NCBI GenBank assembly: GCA_015501595.1
Contig: JADNRX010000109.1
Coordinates: forward strand, 87,472 to 151,471
Length of the DNA stretch: 64,000 bases
Origin: Hymenopellis radicata
Lineage: Eukaryota > Basidiomycota > Agaricomycetes > Agaricales > Physalacriaceae
Reading direction: 5' to 3'
Positions 10,453-23,120 of this stretch are shown in pieces. The stretch's first letter is position 1. Every line of letters starts with the position of its first letter. A program made the position numbers and the translations under genes. The notes below the pieces were generated by a model. It did not search any database and was not told where the DNA came from. It saw only the letters and a list, made by a program, of their open reading frames with translations.

Positions 10453-11738
10453 ATGGCCCCCGTGCGACTGCGCGGACCCAACGGGATATCGACGATCCAA
10501 GTCGACTTGACCAGCGAAACGTACACTGTGCAGGATCTCCAGCAGGAAATCCGGAAAGCCACTGACATTCTCCCGTCCCGCCAAATCCGTACGCCGCCCT
10601 TCCGTCCTCGGCCTGCGACGTTTACAAGAGCAGCGGTCTCTCTCTCTCACTAGTGAAATGCGGATATCCACCGAGGAGCTTGACGCTCATACCGGAACTG
10701 CCGATATCGAGCTTGGGGCTGACGCCGGGAGACCAGATCATTGTGAACGATGACCCGAGTCGTGCGCCCCCACCAGCGCCGGCGCCGGCTGCGATACCCA
10801 GACCTGCTGCTGCATCATCCCAGCCAACGTCTTCGTCTGCCCCAGAGCATGTCCCGACGGACGGCAGCTTCCTCATCCACCGGGTGCGCCACGCCATGAA
10901 TTTATTCAGACGCGTATCCAATTCAAAATAGGTAGTCCCAGACGACAACTCGTGCTTATTCTCATCCGTGGCGCTCATTTTCGAACAAGACATATCCAAG
11001 GCTGCCAAGATGCGTCAAAGTGCGCGCGCGAATTCATTCAAATTCAATACGCTGATCGCTTCGCAGTCGTGGCTGACGGCATCCGCAAGGATCCAGAGAC
11101 GTACAACGAGGCCATTCTCGGGTGCGCGTCTCTCTCTTTTCCCTTCAGTCCATCGCACTGATCAGGATGTCGTAGGCGGCCGGTCGAGGACTACATCTCG
11201 ACCATCCTCAAGCCGTCCACGTGGGGCGGCGCCATCGAATTGGGCATCCTCGCAGCGTACTATTCTACAGAGATCGCATCGATTGACGTGGAAACGGGAC
11301 GGATAGACCACTTTGCCCCTGGCGCCGACGACGGCGGGATGAGGTGTCTCGTCATCTACTCTGGGATACATTACGACGCCGCTACGCTCTCGCCGATGGC
11401 GGACGCGCCTGATGAATGGCATCAGACTGTCTTCCCCGTCGTATGTCCTTGGTCTGATTCCTGTAAAGTGCTCATAGTGTGTGCTCTTAGAAATCCCGAG
11501 GAGACGACGACAGCGTGTTAATCGCTGCTAAACAGTTGGCGGACAAGTTGAGAGCCAAGAGAGCGTATACCAATACGTCGACGTTTACGCTCAAGTGTGA
11601 AGTGAGTGTTCTTGTTGAGCTTGATATTCTTCGACTAATCGTCGTCTGCGACAGCAATGCGGCAAAGGCTTGACTGGGGAAAAGGAAGCAACACAGCACG
11701 CGAAGGAGACTGGACATACTAATTTCGGTGAATATTAA
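10453..11738 (+). CDS. OTU1: OTU1/YOD1-type deubiquitinase
   Basis: A cysteine protease that trims ubiquitin chains on Cdc48/p97 substrates in ER-associated degradation. The N-terminal UBX-like domain runs MAPVRLRGPNGISTIQVDL to LGLTPGDQIIVND. A Pro/Ala/Ser linker follows, then the OTU domain with VVPDDNSCLFSSVALIFE (catalytic Asp and Cys), the GRPVEDYISTILKPSTWGG block, and CLVIYSGIHYDA (catalytic His). The C-terminal C2H2 finger is QCGKGL...HAKETGH, as in Otu1. Six exons join cleanly: introns follow RQI, IHR, KMRQ, AILG, FPV and LKCE. It lies 114 bp downstream of the RhoGEF stop on the same strand. All key residues are present and it looks functional. Confidence 0.92.
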
Positions 11739-11829
11739 GATGGTGGGATATCCTACGGGGTGCGAGCGCAGCAAGCAACCTCATACTCCAGGCTCATTTC
11801 TTGTATACATTAATTCTTCAAACGTTGCA

Positions 11830-12446
11830 TTACAGGGCTTGGGTGACAGGATATCTGCATAAGGAATCGGCCATCCGCTCATTCAAACTCGCACCACCAA
11901 GGTTCTTCACTCGCTGAAGATCAAATGGTTCCACAAACATCAGGTCTTTACCCTCGACAATGCGACAAAGGTCAGACCGACACAGAAATCCTTCGAGGTT
12001 CCCAATTCTATCTGTGCTCCTTCCTCCAGCGTTAAGCCTTGAGATTTGTGTATGCTGATTGCCATAGCAAGTCGAAGCGGAACTTGCATTCGTGCCAAAC
12101 CTGGCTTGCCATTGATGTCGAATGAAGACTTTATCGGTCGAATTGGAACGATGGAGGAAAATCTGGACGTGGTTCTGTGCGCCAAAGTTGGTCCAGTGTA
12201 TGTCTTGACAGAAAGAGGAAGGTCTGTGCGGTCCGCATCTTGAAGCCTGGGGCCAGACAATATATTCCAACATATCCAATAGCGCCATTCACCAAGCCTT
12301 CGTGCACGGGCAGGCTTCAGGAAGTGATCCTCGTCGAGGTCGTGTTTGCAGCACGTGCAACGGCAGGTAGAACATTTTTGATATTCGGAAGTCGCGAGAA
12401 CAGGGGATTGACACGGGATGCTAGTCGCGGGAAGGATAAAGGTCAA
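11830..12446 (-). pseudogene. PIF1-like (helitron-type) DNA helicase remnant
   Basis: The minus strand encodes the C-terminal half of a PIF1-family helicase: [42 protein letters not shown] (motif V/VI region) and [11 protein letters not shown]. The tail [20 protein letters not shown] lies one frame over, so a frameshift sits near 11955. The N-terminal Walker A and B parts are not recognisable; only a degenerate stretch near 12600-12700 might belong. Helicases of this type are abundant in basidiomycete genomes and are the replicative enzyme of Helitrons. Its position next to a truncated copy of the AP endonuclease gene is suggestive, but Helitron ends were not found. Confidence 0.72.
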
Positions 12447-12826
12447 ACGGCTGCTGTTAGCGACAAGTACGAGGATGAGTGAGAGGCATGAGAAGGTAAG
12501 AGAAAGAGGACGAGGCCAATTAACGCGATCGGCAGCTGGCGATCGAATGGCAAGCGCGCCAAGGGACAGCAGCTCTCAAATACCAGCCCATCAAGTGACT
12601 GCATAGCAGAGTAGGGCAAAAGAAACACAACGTTAAGCCCACTGAGGACACTGCGCACATGTTGCATGACTGAATGCGCCGAAAAGGCGACGGAACGATA
12701 GATACGCTACAGTGGGCCAAAAATCACCGTTCAAAAGGGAGCAGCACGAGTATGGGGCATTCAAAGGGCCAGCACCCAGTATAACGAAAATTTGCTGAGA
12801 ATTGACCATGATACGGGGCATACACC
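12447..12826. other. degenerate sequence between helicase remnant and duplicated block
   Basis: The minus strand has weakly helicase-like reading around 12600-12700 with stops and frame changes. No intact gene is seen. The duplicated AP endonuclease block begins at about 12827. Confidence 0.3.
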
Positions 12827-13768
12827 AAACCGGTTGCTCGCCAATTCGGGAGGATTATTACAACTGTCCATCGATTTCCATAACGAGTGGACAGTGGTCT
12901 GACGCGCCCCAAATCTCACTCCGTATTTCGCACTGCATCTACGTCAACTGGTGTATTGGGACAACGCTAAATGTACTCACCATTTTGACGCGTTCAACAA
13001 GACGCTCACTGAGGACAACTGATCGTCTCCGATTCAACACTCGGGGCATGCATGGACTGAAAAAAAACTTACAAAAGTCTAATCTCCATCCGATGCCTTT
13101 GTATCTGCAATTGAACCGGTACGACCAATACGTGTAATGCTTGTCGTCTGGGTGCAGCTTGCGCCAGACATCGACAAACTTGTGTTCTGCGTCTGCTTCC
13201 TCCGGTGGATTCAGTATTTCCTTAAAGGCCGTCGTCTCAGCCTCCGTGTACCCAGGCGTCTTGTTCCAGTTGGCCTTGGGGTTGGCAAGATCTAAAGCGT
13301 CGTTGTTGGATGGTACTTTCAGCGGGACACGAGACGCGTACCTATTTCGGTGGGCGCGACGTTGAGATCGCCAGTCCATATGACGGGTTTCTTTTTGTCT
13401 AGGTCGCGGATGTACCGGGTAAAGTGGACGTTCCATTCTTTTTTAACGTCGAGAGTCTAGTACATAGCGTGAATGAGCCACGCCCAAAGGAAATAGTGGT
13501 TGTACCTTCAAGCCGGTGCCAGCATTTGGTACATAGGTTGCGACGAGATAGCAACTAGGGAATTCGAGGGTGACGATGCGCCCTTTCACTAGAGATGGGT
13601 CTGGATGGCCAGGAAGCGTTCTGTCCACGGAGGTGGGCTCGTGCTTGGATAAGATGGCGGTTCCCGCTGCGTTATTATTTGTTTAGTAGAGCGACGATGG
13701 CTACGGGTGGCCTTACAGTACGTTTTTGTCGCTGATATAGCCCAATAGCAATGTGGGAAGCGGTCCTT
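12827..13768 (-). pseudogene. 5'-truncated duplicate of the AP endonuclease gene
   Basis: This block is nearly identical in sequence and intron layout to 41430-42371, the 3' part of the intact AP endonuclease gene. It carries [20 protein letters not shown], the exon encoding the GDLNVAPTE region, DLANPKANWNKTPGYTEAET, HPDDKHYTYWSYRFNCRYKG and SDHCPLVMEIDGQL, with its stop at 12858. Homology ends abruptly at 13768 in the exon reading DRFPHCYWAIS. The first exons, with the WNICGL and ETK metal-binding motifs, are therefore absent and no enzyme can be made. One intron differs by a replaced stretch of about 25 bases near 12944-12968. The exon differences seen are mostly silent or conservative, so the copy is recent. 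Confidence 0.88.
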
Positions 13769-15400
13769 ACTTTGAACAATGAATAGACAAACATGCATTC
13801 ACTGCGACAGGTACTTCAATTTACAAAAGATAAAATGTGACTGAGTAGAATACGATATGAGAGATGAGAGGAAGGAAGGGTAGAGGGACTAGAGGCGGAC
13901 TACTCTGAGAGGACCGTTGTCCGCGCAGACAGCACATCCTTGACCGGTGATGAAAACTTGAGAAGGGATTGAACATGAATGTGCGGCGGCGAGCGAGGGG
14001 ATGAGTGTTGTGAAGGAGAGTAAGCAAGGTAAGGAGAGACGAAGGTCGCGACGTGAACATTCTGAGGAAGAGGAGAGAGGCTATGAATGTCGCCCACATT
14101 TTATTGAAGCGGGGGATCGGTAAGGGCGCAGTCTTGGCAATGGCGGTCTCCTGGAAGTTCCTCGGTGACGACTGGAAGCACATTCAAGAGGCAAGAGAGA
14201 GAGAGAGATACTGCGACAAAGAGCTGCAGGCTCCCGCTGTGACTTCTGCCAGATCACATCAATGAAGCTTGGCCTCAAGAGTTTGAGTCCGCTTAGGGCA
14301 GACTATGTCAACCAACGAGCGGACGTGCGAAACCTTGACTTGCTTCCGCAGCTCAGGCTCTGTCGGATATGTAGACCTCGTTGAATGTCAGATTCGACTC
14401 TACTCCTCCATCGACCGTCCCCTGCTAGAGTTCTTGAGGAGGTTGACGGTGGACATGCATCTGAAGCAAGAAACACTAGCCGCCGTTGTGTATAATGCTC
14501 ACCTTGATACTTGCGCGTCATGGTGGGAAGGAAAGGGGCCTCGGCAATTCCCGCTCTCATCTTCTTCCATTCTTACACTCACCTCACCTGGTGCCACTTC
14601 AGCGTAACTCCCTCAGAGCCCTTGCTGCTTCTCATCGATTGTACTTTCATGCAACTCTTCGTCTCGTGGTAATTTGAACGGGACGCAACCTTCGAACTGC
14701 TACAAATTACAACTGAGCCTTGTTTTTTTGAACTTTCACGTCCGAGTCGTTAGTACTTGGGCTCGGGATCATGCCTCCTGAACCGCCTTACCTATGGAAG
14801 GGGACCATCATGTCTATCAGGACCAGAGGTTTTAAGTTCGTCTGTGAGTACTTACTTACTCCGACGTGAACATTTTGACAATCTTGTGGCTCATGCCGCC
14901 TGCGGTCTTTCCTAGAGTATAAAATTTGTTCTCACGCCTTGATCATTAACCGCCACCATCTCTCCGAACTTCGTCGTGCTCGTTGACAGGGCCGAACCGC
15001 CAAAACACTGTCGAGGCCTTCTCAAGGCGGATCTCATACACTAGATGCCGGTCTTTGTAATGGCGCTAGTCTGTATGCCTAACATCCTTGTCGTGCTCGT
15101 AACTGACATGTTACATATGTCTGTCTTTTTCTAGCACAAGCGAGACGGCCGGGCTACGGCGCGCTAACTCCTCGAAGTTTATCAAGGCTTTATTATTCTG
15201 TCTGCTTAAGAACTGAATGGTAGCGCACTGCGACGACTCTTTGGCAGTCGCCCACGAGTGCACTGGTTGTTCAGTCTAGTCCACTGCGAATACTTACGTG
15301 TGTCTCTCTATCCCAATCGAGGTAATATTACTATTATATCACTACAATTTAATTCTGCAGGTGCTCTGAAGATGAAGCGACCACCAGTGTTTCTACGAAA
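13769..15400. other. gene-poor stretch, no supported gene
   Basis: About 1.6 kb. The minus-strand open frames at 13821-14183 and 13900-14097 are Ser/Pro-rich and match nothing I know. A GA microsatellite (gagagagagaga) lies at 14196-14207. The 14,700-15,380 part is AT-richer with many stops in all frames. It could contain decayed gene pieces, but I support none. Confidence 0.35.
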
Positions 15401-15925
15401 TTAGTGCCCGGCCTTCCCTTTGAGGTTCTCTGCATTCATTTCGCTTACGAACTCTTCGTCCATTCGCGATGTCGACGGATGCGAGTCGTCATGATGGATG
15501 GCAACATCAGTGTCCAGTATAGAGTTCTCCGTCCTAGTAGGATGAACGCTGGCGAAACGAATGTTCTCGGCGATACTCCTCATGTTGGTAGGCATATGTG
15601 ACAGTGAGGTGCGCGTCCACGAGTCATTCGGACTCGCCTCTCCGTTCATGATGCGTCCAATGATCATGGTGGGTGCGGCTGCCTAGTGCGTACATCAGTC
15701 TAAAGTCAATGAGACATGATTAGGGAAGTCTTACCGCCACGGCATTCAACATGCCTTGCGCGGGGGTGACTATTGTCGATCCGCCAATTCTCTTCAACGC
15801 TCGCACTCAGTGGCACCGCACGCATCGAAGGACATGCAAGCTCAAAATCGCTTACATGTTCAGAACGAATCTTCAGAACACCCAGAATCGCATCGGAAAG
15901 ATAGAAAGCCGTCATCCATTATACA
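15401..15925 (-). pseudogene. possible C-terminal exons of a fungal multi-pass membrane protein
   Basis: Three minus-strand segments join with GT-AG introns: FYLSDAILGVLKIRSEH; then RIGGSTIVTPAQGMLNAVA; then AAAPTMIIGRIMNGE followed by a polar tail ending NAENLKGKAGH and a stop at 15401. A last hydrophobic helix leading into an Arg-containing 'GRIMN' and a Ser/Asp-rich tail resembles the C-termini of basidiomycete DUF6533-like 7TM proteins; this is a weak resemblance. No N-terminal exons fit, because the ABC transporter's C-terminus starts some 40 bases upstream on the same strand. If real, the gene is a truncated remnant. Confidence 0.28.
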
Positions 15926-15965
15926 AGAACAAAAATAACAAACATATTTATCAGTAGATAGCGCC

Positions 15966-18900
15966 TCACTTTTCATCGCGTTTGGCCTTGGCTGTCGCCG
16001 CTGCCTCCAGTTCACCGAACGTCCCACTTTTTAAGCACATATTTCTAAACATACTGTCCTCTTTGCGTATCAAGTTGAGCGGCGTGTCAAACTCAGCCAC
16101 CCGTCCCTTGTCTAACACGATAAGCCTATCGTAGTCGATTACTGTTCTCAAACGATGAGCCACTGTGCCATGGAGGTTAGCATCTGAGAATAGATAACGG
16201 CGTGCAACATACCAGTCAAAAGCAGACTGTTCGTCAACTCGTCTCGAATAGCCTTCTGAATCTTCGCATCCGTTGCAAAATCGATACTACTTGTTGCCTC
16301 GTCAAGAACAATAATAGAGCTGTGTCGGAGCAGAGCGCGCGCCATCGCAATCAATTGTCGTTGACCTTGGGAAAAGTTGGTTCCTCCAGGAGACACTTTT
16401 GTTTGTAGCGACACAGACGTCTTTGAGTCCATATCTGTAGCAATAGAATCTACGACTGAGCCCTCCGCTGGCGCCCTCTCTACACCGCGTATAGAAGCCG
16501 GGCGCGAAGTGGCGGGCGTGGCGGCTTCAGAGGGCATTTGACTCGTAGTCACCATCTGCACTCGGTACAGAACTTCCCAGCATTCATTATCGTCATGTTC
16601 ATCTATAAACAAGACGCCAATTATACCATCGCCACCACCGAAAAACTGTAGACACTTACTGAAGGGATCCAAGTTCTCCCGAAGTGTACCAGAGAAAAGT
16701 GTAGCGTCTTGCGGAATGAATGTCTGCAGTAGTATTGATCAGTGATTTTTACGGTGTCAGTTCCAAACCAGGCATACCAATCGTTCGCGGAGATCGTGGA
16801 CACCAATCTTGGAGATGTCGATGCCATCAATGATAATCCTTCCTTCCGTAGGATCTACAAAGCGTAAAATACTCGTCGCCAAAGTACTCTTTCCAGATCC
16901 AGTGCGACCCAACAAGCCGATCCTCTCACCAGCCCGAAGAGAGAACGAAACACCATGGAGGACGGCGGGCAGCTCGGGGGCATATTTGACAACGAGGTTT
17001 TCGACAGTAACCAGGTTATCATTGGTCATTCTCGACGGCCAGTACGCAGGTGGACGACTAGATTCAATAACCGCGGGCGGCTCTTGTGGAAGGTCGAGGT
17101 ATTCCACAATTCGTTCGACAGAGCTTGGGACATCATCAGTAGTAGTATTGGTAACCATCGAAGGTGTGAACTGGCGACTCACTTGAGATCAAGCTCCAAT
17201 TCTGTCCAGTATCTACATGCCCAGTACACCGAGGTGGTGAAGCTCAAGGCACTCGTGATACACAAACCGGCAAGACCTGCATTATCAACCAAGACGGTGA
17301 TCGAGAAAAGACAAGTGATGAGGACACCCTTTAACGGTGTTAGAGTTCGTCGACTAGAAAGGGGGCCATAAACATCGACTTACAACTGCCCCGAGACAAT
17401 CAAAGTTCAGCAACAACCATCTGTTCGTCATCCAGAAGTTATACCACACCTACCCGGACATTAAGACGAGCTTTCTCGGAGGGCGCATCCGTGCATACCT
17501 TTGTCGTCGCATCCACCTTACGGTGCAGGTTGTCCAAGAACCTCTTCTCCGCCGAAAACGCGCGCACAGTCACGATTCCTTCCAACACTTCACCAAAGTG
17601 CGAGAAGATGGGCGAGCGAGAGTTGCTCTCCATACGGCGGAGGTCACGGCCAGTGTTCAAGTAACCAATCGCGAGCTCCCTGTAAACAAGGCCTAGAAGC
17701 GCTGCGGGAATGAGAAAGGCGGGGAACACGACACTAGGAATGGTCAGATGTGACCTAACGTTGGAAAGAATTAATGAAAACCTACGCAACAGTTAGGATA
17801 GACACGAGAAAGGCAGCCAAGGAGGAGTTGACAGCTTGCATGGAGCCCGCGAGTCTCGAGTCAATGGATTCGATATCCTGATACAACAAGCATCAGCGCG
17901 CGCGACAGGTTTCAAGCAACATTGGCAGCACCTTTCCAAATCGATTAAGTATGCGTCCTTGCGGAGTCGTATCGTGGAACCTGAACGTCGCCCGCACAAC
18001 AGTGCCCAGCAATTGCCTAAAAAGACCATCAGCCTCGTGCACTTCCTACAAAGAATCCTCACTTGAACAAAGTTCTAGACGCCCTCAAAGCACCCGTGTA
18101 CTGCGCAGCCGACGACGCAACACCAACCATAGCACTCCCAATTCCTATAGCAGCGTACACGCCAACATAGAACAACGGATGCTCCCGGGCATCAGGAAGG
18201 GCACTAGTCGAATACACTGGTCCTGGCGAATGGTGGTGCAGCAGTCCCTGTGAAAACGCGCCCGTCATAATCTCTTGATCATGAGATGAAGCGCTTCTGA
18301 ACATGAAGGAAGCTGTCGCCTTGCCGTATGCCTCGCCCCAGAACTACGCCATAAGTTAGCGGTACATCTCATAAGAAGACATCAGAAACCGAACCTTGAT
18401 CCATAGTTTCTCGACAATACTCAGGCCCTGGTTGAAGAATACAAGGATTAGAAGGATCGACCAGATGAAATACGACCTGTAAAGCTCGCGTTAGTAGATA
18501 AACATGAAGACACAATCCGATCTTACGAGGCCTGTAGATATTTCCTATAGATGTTCCATTTCACGCTGCCTTTCTCCCGATGTTCATCCTTAACGAGCTT
18601 CCTCGGCTTCCTCTCCGTACCATCAGAAGCTCTGTCCTCACTATCGACTTCATCCGCGACTACTTCCTCTGGCGCATTCATCGTGCCCTCAGCATGCGCC
18701 TCGGTCGATTCGTCTCGTGCGATTTCATCCAGGGTACCTTGCACCTTCAAATCCTTTACATATCCCTGTGTATCGATACGGCCGTCAAGCATCCTGACGA
18801 GGTACTGCGCTCCAGGAAGGACAAGCTCCACGTGATGCGTAACAAGCACGACGGTCCTGTCCTTCAACAACGGGCCCATGAGCAGTCGCTCGAACAAAAA

Positions 18901-21900
18901 TCTTGAGGTATGGCTGTCCTAAGAAAACATGAACATCTCGAGCGAATCATAGCAAAGTATCAACTCATACCACCGCACTTAACGGGTCATCCAGCAAGAC
19001 ATACTTCGTTCGTGCGTAAACGGCCCTAGCGAGCGCAACACGGGCCTTCTGCCCGCCACTGAGACTGACGCCCTTCGCTCCAATCTCAGTCATGTCTCCG
19101 TCTTCTAGTACTCGTAAGTCCGGACGGAGCGCACACGCCTCAATCACAGTCTGATACCGCGCTTCATCCAGAGGGTACCCAAACAAAATGTTATCCTTGA
19201 TGGACTGATGCCTCAGCCACGGCGACTGGGCGGCATACGATATCGCATGCATATTACCGAACTTGTCAATCCGTGAAATATCTTTCGACATGATGATCAT
19301 CCCCGAGGTCAGTGTCATCTCTCCAAGGACCGCCATCTAAAGAGAAAAATAAGTCAGTACATAGCCAAGTGAGAAGAGGCACTGAGAACTTACGAGAAGA
19401 GCGGTCTTTCCGCTCGCCGTAGGTCCAGTGATAATGGACAATTCGCCTTCAGGGAACATCACGGTAATATCTTTCAACTCGAACTTGTGGTCCATCACGT
19501 CGCTCCCATTCAGCCCAAGAGTCGACTCATCACCGGACCCGTTTCGAGTGTCCACAGTAGAGGAAGCAATAGAAGCCTTAGCATGGTGCCCTGCATCCTC
19601 TTGTTTCTCCTCCACTTCGTTCCATTTGAGAGTGGCGTTGCGCAAACCTAAACCCTCCTCATCAGGTTCGAGTAGGATACGTGCCGAAGCATCTTTCTTC
19701 AACGACGAAACTTGGTCCGTGACCTCTTCTTCGCCTAGGTAGACTTCGATACGCTTCACGATGATACGGAGCTGAGAAGGACAACTGAGGTCAAGGTGGT
19801 TCCACGTAAATGAAGCGAGCCTAATACCTGAAGAATTTGCATAATCCAGGCGGGAATAATGTTAAGGGGCACACTCAAACAGAGTTAGGCGATCCAGTCC
19901 GCCATTCGAAAAGGGGACACACCGAATCATGGAGAATAAAGATATTGACTGTAAACATCAACAGTTTAATCAACGTTATACGTTCATAAGCATCGAGTTG
20001 GACGTACCGTGAACGCTTTACTGATAGTTAGCTCATTGCCCTGAACAACGTACGTGAAGAACACCACAATCGAAATCAACACAGGTGCGCTGTTCCAGAG
20101 CATGTAGATGAGGATCGAATTGATACGAGCTAGCGCAAACGAGTCGGTTTCCAGAAGCCAACAAAGGAGAAAACACTGATACGAACATTTCACAATCCAG
20201 TTCATCTCAACGTCTCTTACGTCCATCGCCTTCTTGATCCATTTATCCTCCCATGCGAAGAACTTGATGAATTTGACCTGAATAGAATAGTGTCAATAAG
20301 GACGCGAGGCTGTCGAAGAAGACATACCGCTCCAATGAGTTCATTAAGAACTCCCATACGCTTATCGCTTGCCGTCATGATTCCTTTCTGGATACGCACT
20401 CTCTGCCTGGTCAGAATACTGTTCAGTGGCCATCCCAAGAGAAGGACGAAGAAGCCGGTGAAAGCGGACCAGCCCAAGAGTCTACGCACACATGTGAGAA
20501 GGACAACATACGACAGGAAGATAAACTCAACTGATAAAGGAATACACTCCCAATGACAATCTCAAGCGGAGCGCCGTAGATGTAATACGCGCTACTGGTT
20601 ATGCCAGCAATCTAACGCATTTTAAAAGATTGTTCATCAATGTAAACCGATCTCACTTTACTAGAATCGCTGGCCATAAGGTTGACGATCTTGCCCGCGC
20701 CTGCGCCGGCTTTGGGATCGTCCGCCTTCTCTTCCTTCTTCTTGTCTTCCGCCGATCTTGTACCTGGTGCTTCCGCCTTCTGTTCCACCGTCTTGTCCAC
20801 GATGCCCGAGAAGTCTTTCCTCTTCAACGCCTTGTCGTAAATGGAGGCAATCAGTTCCGACCTCATGTGGGTGCCAGCACGGCGGCCGAACCAAAGATGA
20901 TGCAGGTCAGCCTGGGCTTTGGCGACAGTGCAGACGAACATGAGAAGCGCATATATGTAAGCACGCGTAGTGTCTTCAGCTGTACGGTCGCGGACGTCGA
21001 TTGTGGTGAGTATGAGGCTGATTATGAGCTTGGGTTAGAAAGCAATTCATGTATACCGAACGAGCGTACCTCATGAAAAACGGAACGGAATAATTGAAGA
21101 TGGTGCTAATAAAGGTGAGACCAGCATCGAGCAGGAGATCGTGCAAGTTGGCTATCACTATCTTCCGAAGAAGACTCGATTGCACAATATTGTTGAACTT
21201 GATAAAGAGTGGTCGGGATTGGTAGGTTGGGCTGAGATTCCAGACATCGGCATCCTGGAGCGTTGTATTCCGGCCCTTTTGGACAAGAGGATATACCCAG
21301 CTGAACGTGACCCATCCGAACAGCGTCGTATAGTCTTCTGGACTGACCGTCATGCCCTGGATAGGTTCTAAGTGTTGTCCATATGGAGAGATGAAAATCA
21401 ACTCACAATATCAACTGGCTTGACGCGCGAGCTCGGAACGTCGATAGGAATGCTCATCACGACCGCAAGCAGGATAATCGTGATAATAGGATTAGCATAC
21501 AGCCCGACAAGAATTATTCCGTGTGGGAGTGGGAAGCCAAATACGATCGTGTCGTACAAAGCGCCACCCAGCAGAAGAATGCCGCCTACCAGGTGCATAA
21601 TATACACAACAAAGACATCATATTGAGGTGTGGCAGCGGGGGCAACGACTGGTCGCACGACAGTGTACAGCCAAGTAGCAGCGATAAGGAAAGCGCGCAT
21701 GATGCCCCAAACATCGTAAGACGCCGCCACAGCGCGGTATGACCCATCTCCTACCCAGCAAAGCGCTTCCACAAGCCCCAGCAGGGCAAACACCACTGTT
21801 CTCCACACCGGGACCACTACCAGGATCTCGAGCGTCTCCTGTTCGTCCTTGATATCCAGGGCTTCGGCTTCATGCAACGAGAGGAACGTCCTGAATAGCT

Positions 21901-22051
21901 TCGTCGTTTGGCGAATGACATCAGGCACTTTTATCGGCAAGGAGAACAGACAGAACACGGCGACGAGGACCGTCGCGGGAATAGTCGCCCATGTTCCGCG
22001 CACGCAAGTGTCGTGAAAGTCGAGCGCTCCCGATCCATTGCACAGGTTCAT
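15966..22051 (-). CDS. ABCC-type (MRP-like) full ABC transporter
   Basis: A membrane ATP-driven exporter of conjugates or xenobiotics, probably at the vacuole or plasma membrane. The start at 22051 gives [16 protein letters not shown] and an N-terminal hydrophobic TMD0 with about five helices. TMD1 follows ([43 protein letters not shown]). NBD1 has Walker [12 protein letters not shown], signature [14 protein letters not shown] and Walker [14 protein letters not shown] charged linker is followed by TMD2 ([40 protein letters not shown]). NBD2 has Walker [12 protein letters not shown], signature [16 protein letters not shown] and Walker [16 protein letters not shown]1 has Asp where NBD2 has the catalytic Glu, the usual asymmetric ABCC arrangement. 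Roughly twenty short introns split the gene. No break was noticed, so it looks functional. Confidence 0.92.
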
Positions 22052-23004
22052 CGAAGGACGAGCGGGACGGCGACGACGACGAGAACGCCGAGATGGTGGT
22101 CGTGGTTGATGTTGATTGTGACCCTAACCCTACACCACTGATATGGTGGCGGTCAGTGCTCACCGTCCTGCTATAAATACATACGATAACGCGTCCACAT
22201 GAGCATCACGCGATATCAGTTCATATGCACTTGATTTCTGTAATGGAAAGGATTCGCCATCGCGCGAACAAAGAGCTTGTCACTGTGCACTGTTTCGAGG
22301 CCAAGGCCGAAGCCTATCTGCGCCGCGAACAATCCCAGTTTATACCCTGGCCTGATGATAGTCCCCGACCAAGCCGAATGTAGATTAGGGCGTTCTCCTG
22401 TAGAGCAAGGTTATCCATGATGGTTATAGCGCATAGGCTCTTACCTCGACAGAAACCAAATGAAGCGCACCAGGTGAGGCCATCCGTGGCATCCTTGTCT
22501 TCAATACACGATTGTGCTCTCTACATCGTCAATGACCGTCAGCCATGTCGGACATGGCCTAATAGATGATGTTGCGAGACGTCGGACCATGGAGCGTCGG
22601 TCCCTTCAGTGTAGAGTAAGCGCGGTGCCATTGCAGTGCTGGATCGATGCGCATAAACGAGTGCGTCCGCCACGGATGGCTCGCTTCGCAGTCCTTCGGC
22701 GTGAGGAAGGACGATGACACATTTCGACCTGCACATCCGCGTCGATGTGCAGGTCGTATATGAAGTGAATGAGTATCCCAGCTTTTCTTGACCAGCTCGC
22801 CGAATTGGATCATTCCATGGGAAGCAGAGAAATCCGTTACTGCCACAGAGAGCTTGGCTTCGCGAGGCTGTAGGAGGCAGACCTAAGCCATGCAAGAGTA
22901 CTAGTGGACGGGGAGACCCGACAGATGCTGCGCTGGAGCACAGAGCACAGAATATGGCAACAGTAATGGGCGGAAGGCGCCTAATTCGGAAAACCCTAAC
23001 CTTA
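22052..23004. other. ABC transporter upstream region, no supported gene
   Basis: About 950 bases. A long minus-strand open frame at 22539-23066 has no recognised motif, and its overlapping frame at 22559-22846 is equally plausible or implausible. A short telomere-like tract (accctaaccctacacc) lies at 22121-22136 but is isolated. Promoter sequence for the ABCC gene is expected near 22060-22200. Confidence 0.3.
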
Positions 23005-23120
23005 GTCAGTGCTCCATAAGGTATTGCTGGCCAGAAGTCCAAGGATGCTTTTTTGAGAATTTTCATTTCAGAGAGACCCGAGTGGAGATTTTCGGGCAGG
23101 TCGCACGTTCGAGCCCCGAC
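23005..23120 (+). repeat. tRNA-related SINE-like repeat, copy 1
   Basis: Contains a class-II tRNA-like A box (tggccagaagtccaagg, near 23029-23046) and a B box (cgttcgagcccc, near 23107-23118) but no foldable tRNA. A second copy lies inverted near 40,665-40,790 and shares the tggccagaagtccaagg block, a T/A-rich middle, and a B box. Two copies with the same layout at unrelated sites suggest a SINE family. Confidence 0.4.

Noticed and set aside
15401..22051. ABC transporter extending below 15966 into the open frame at 15401-15667
   Set aside because: The transporter ends with a clean stop at 15966 after a complete NBD2; the following frame has different exon structure and no ABC motif.
22119..22138. 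Telomere-like accctaaccctacacc
   Set aside because: Only about two imperfect units, within the 5' flank of an intact gene; too short for a telomere or interstitial array.
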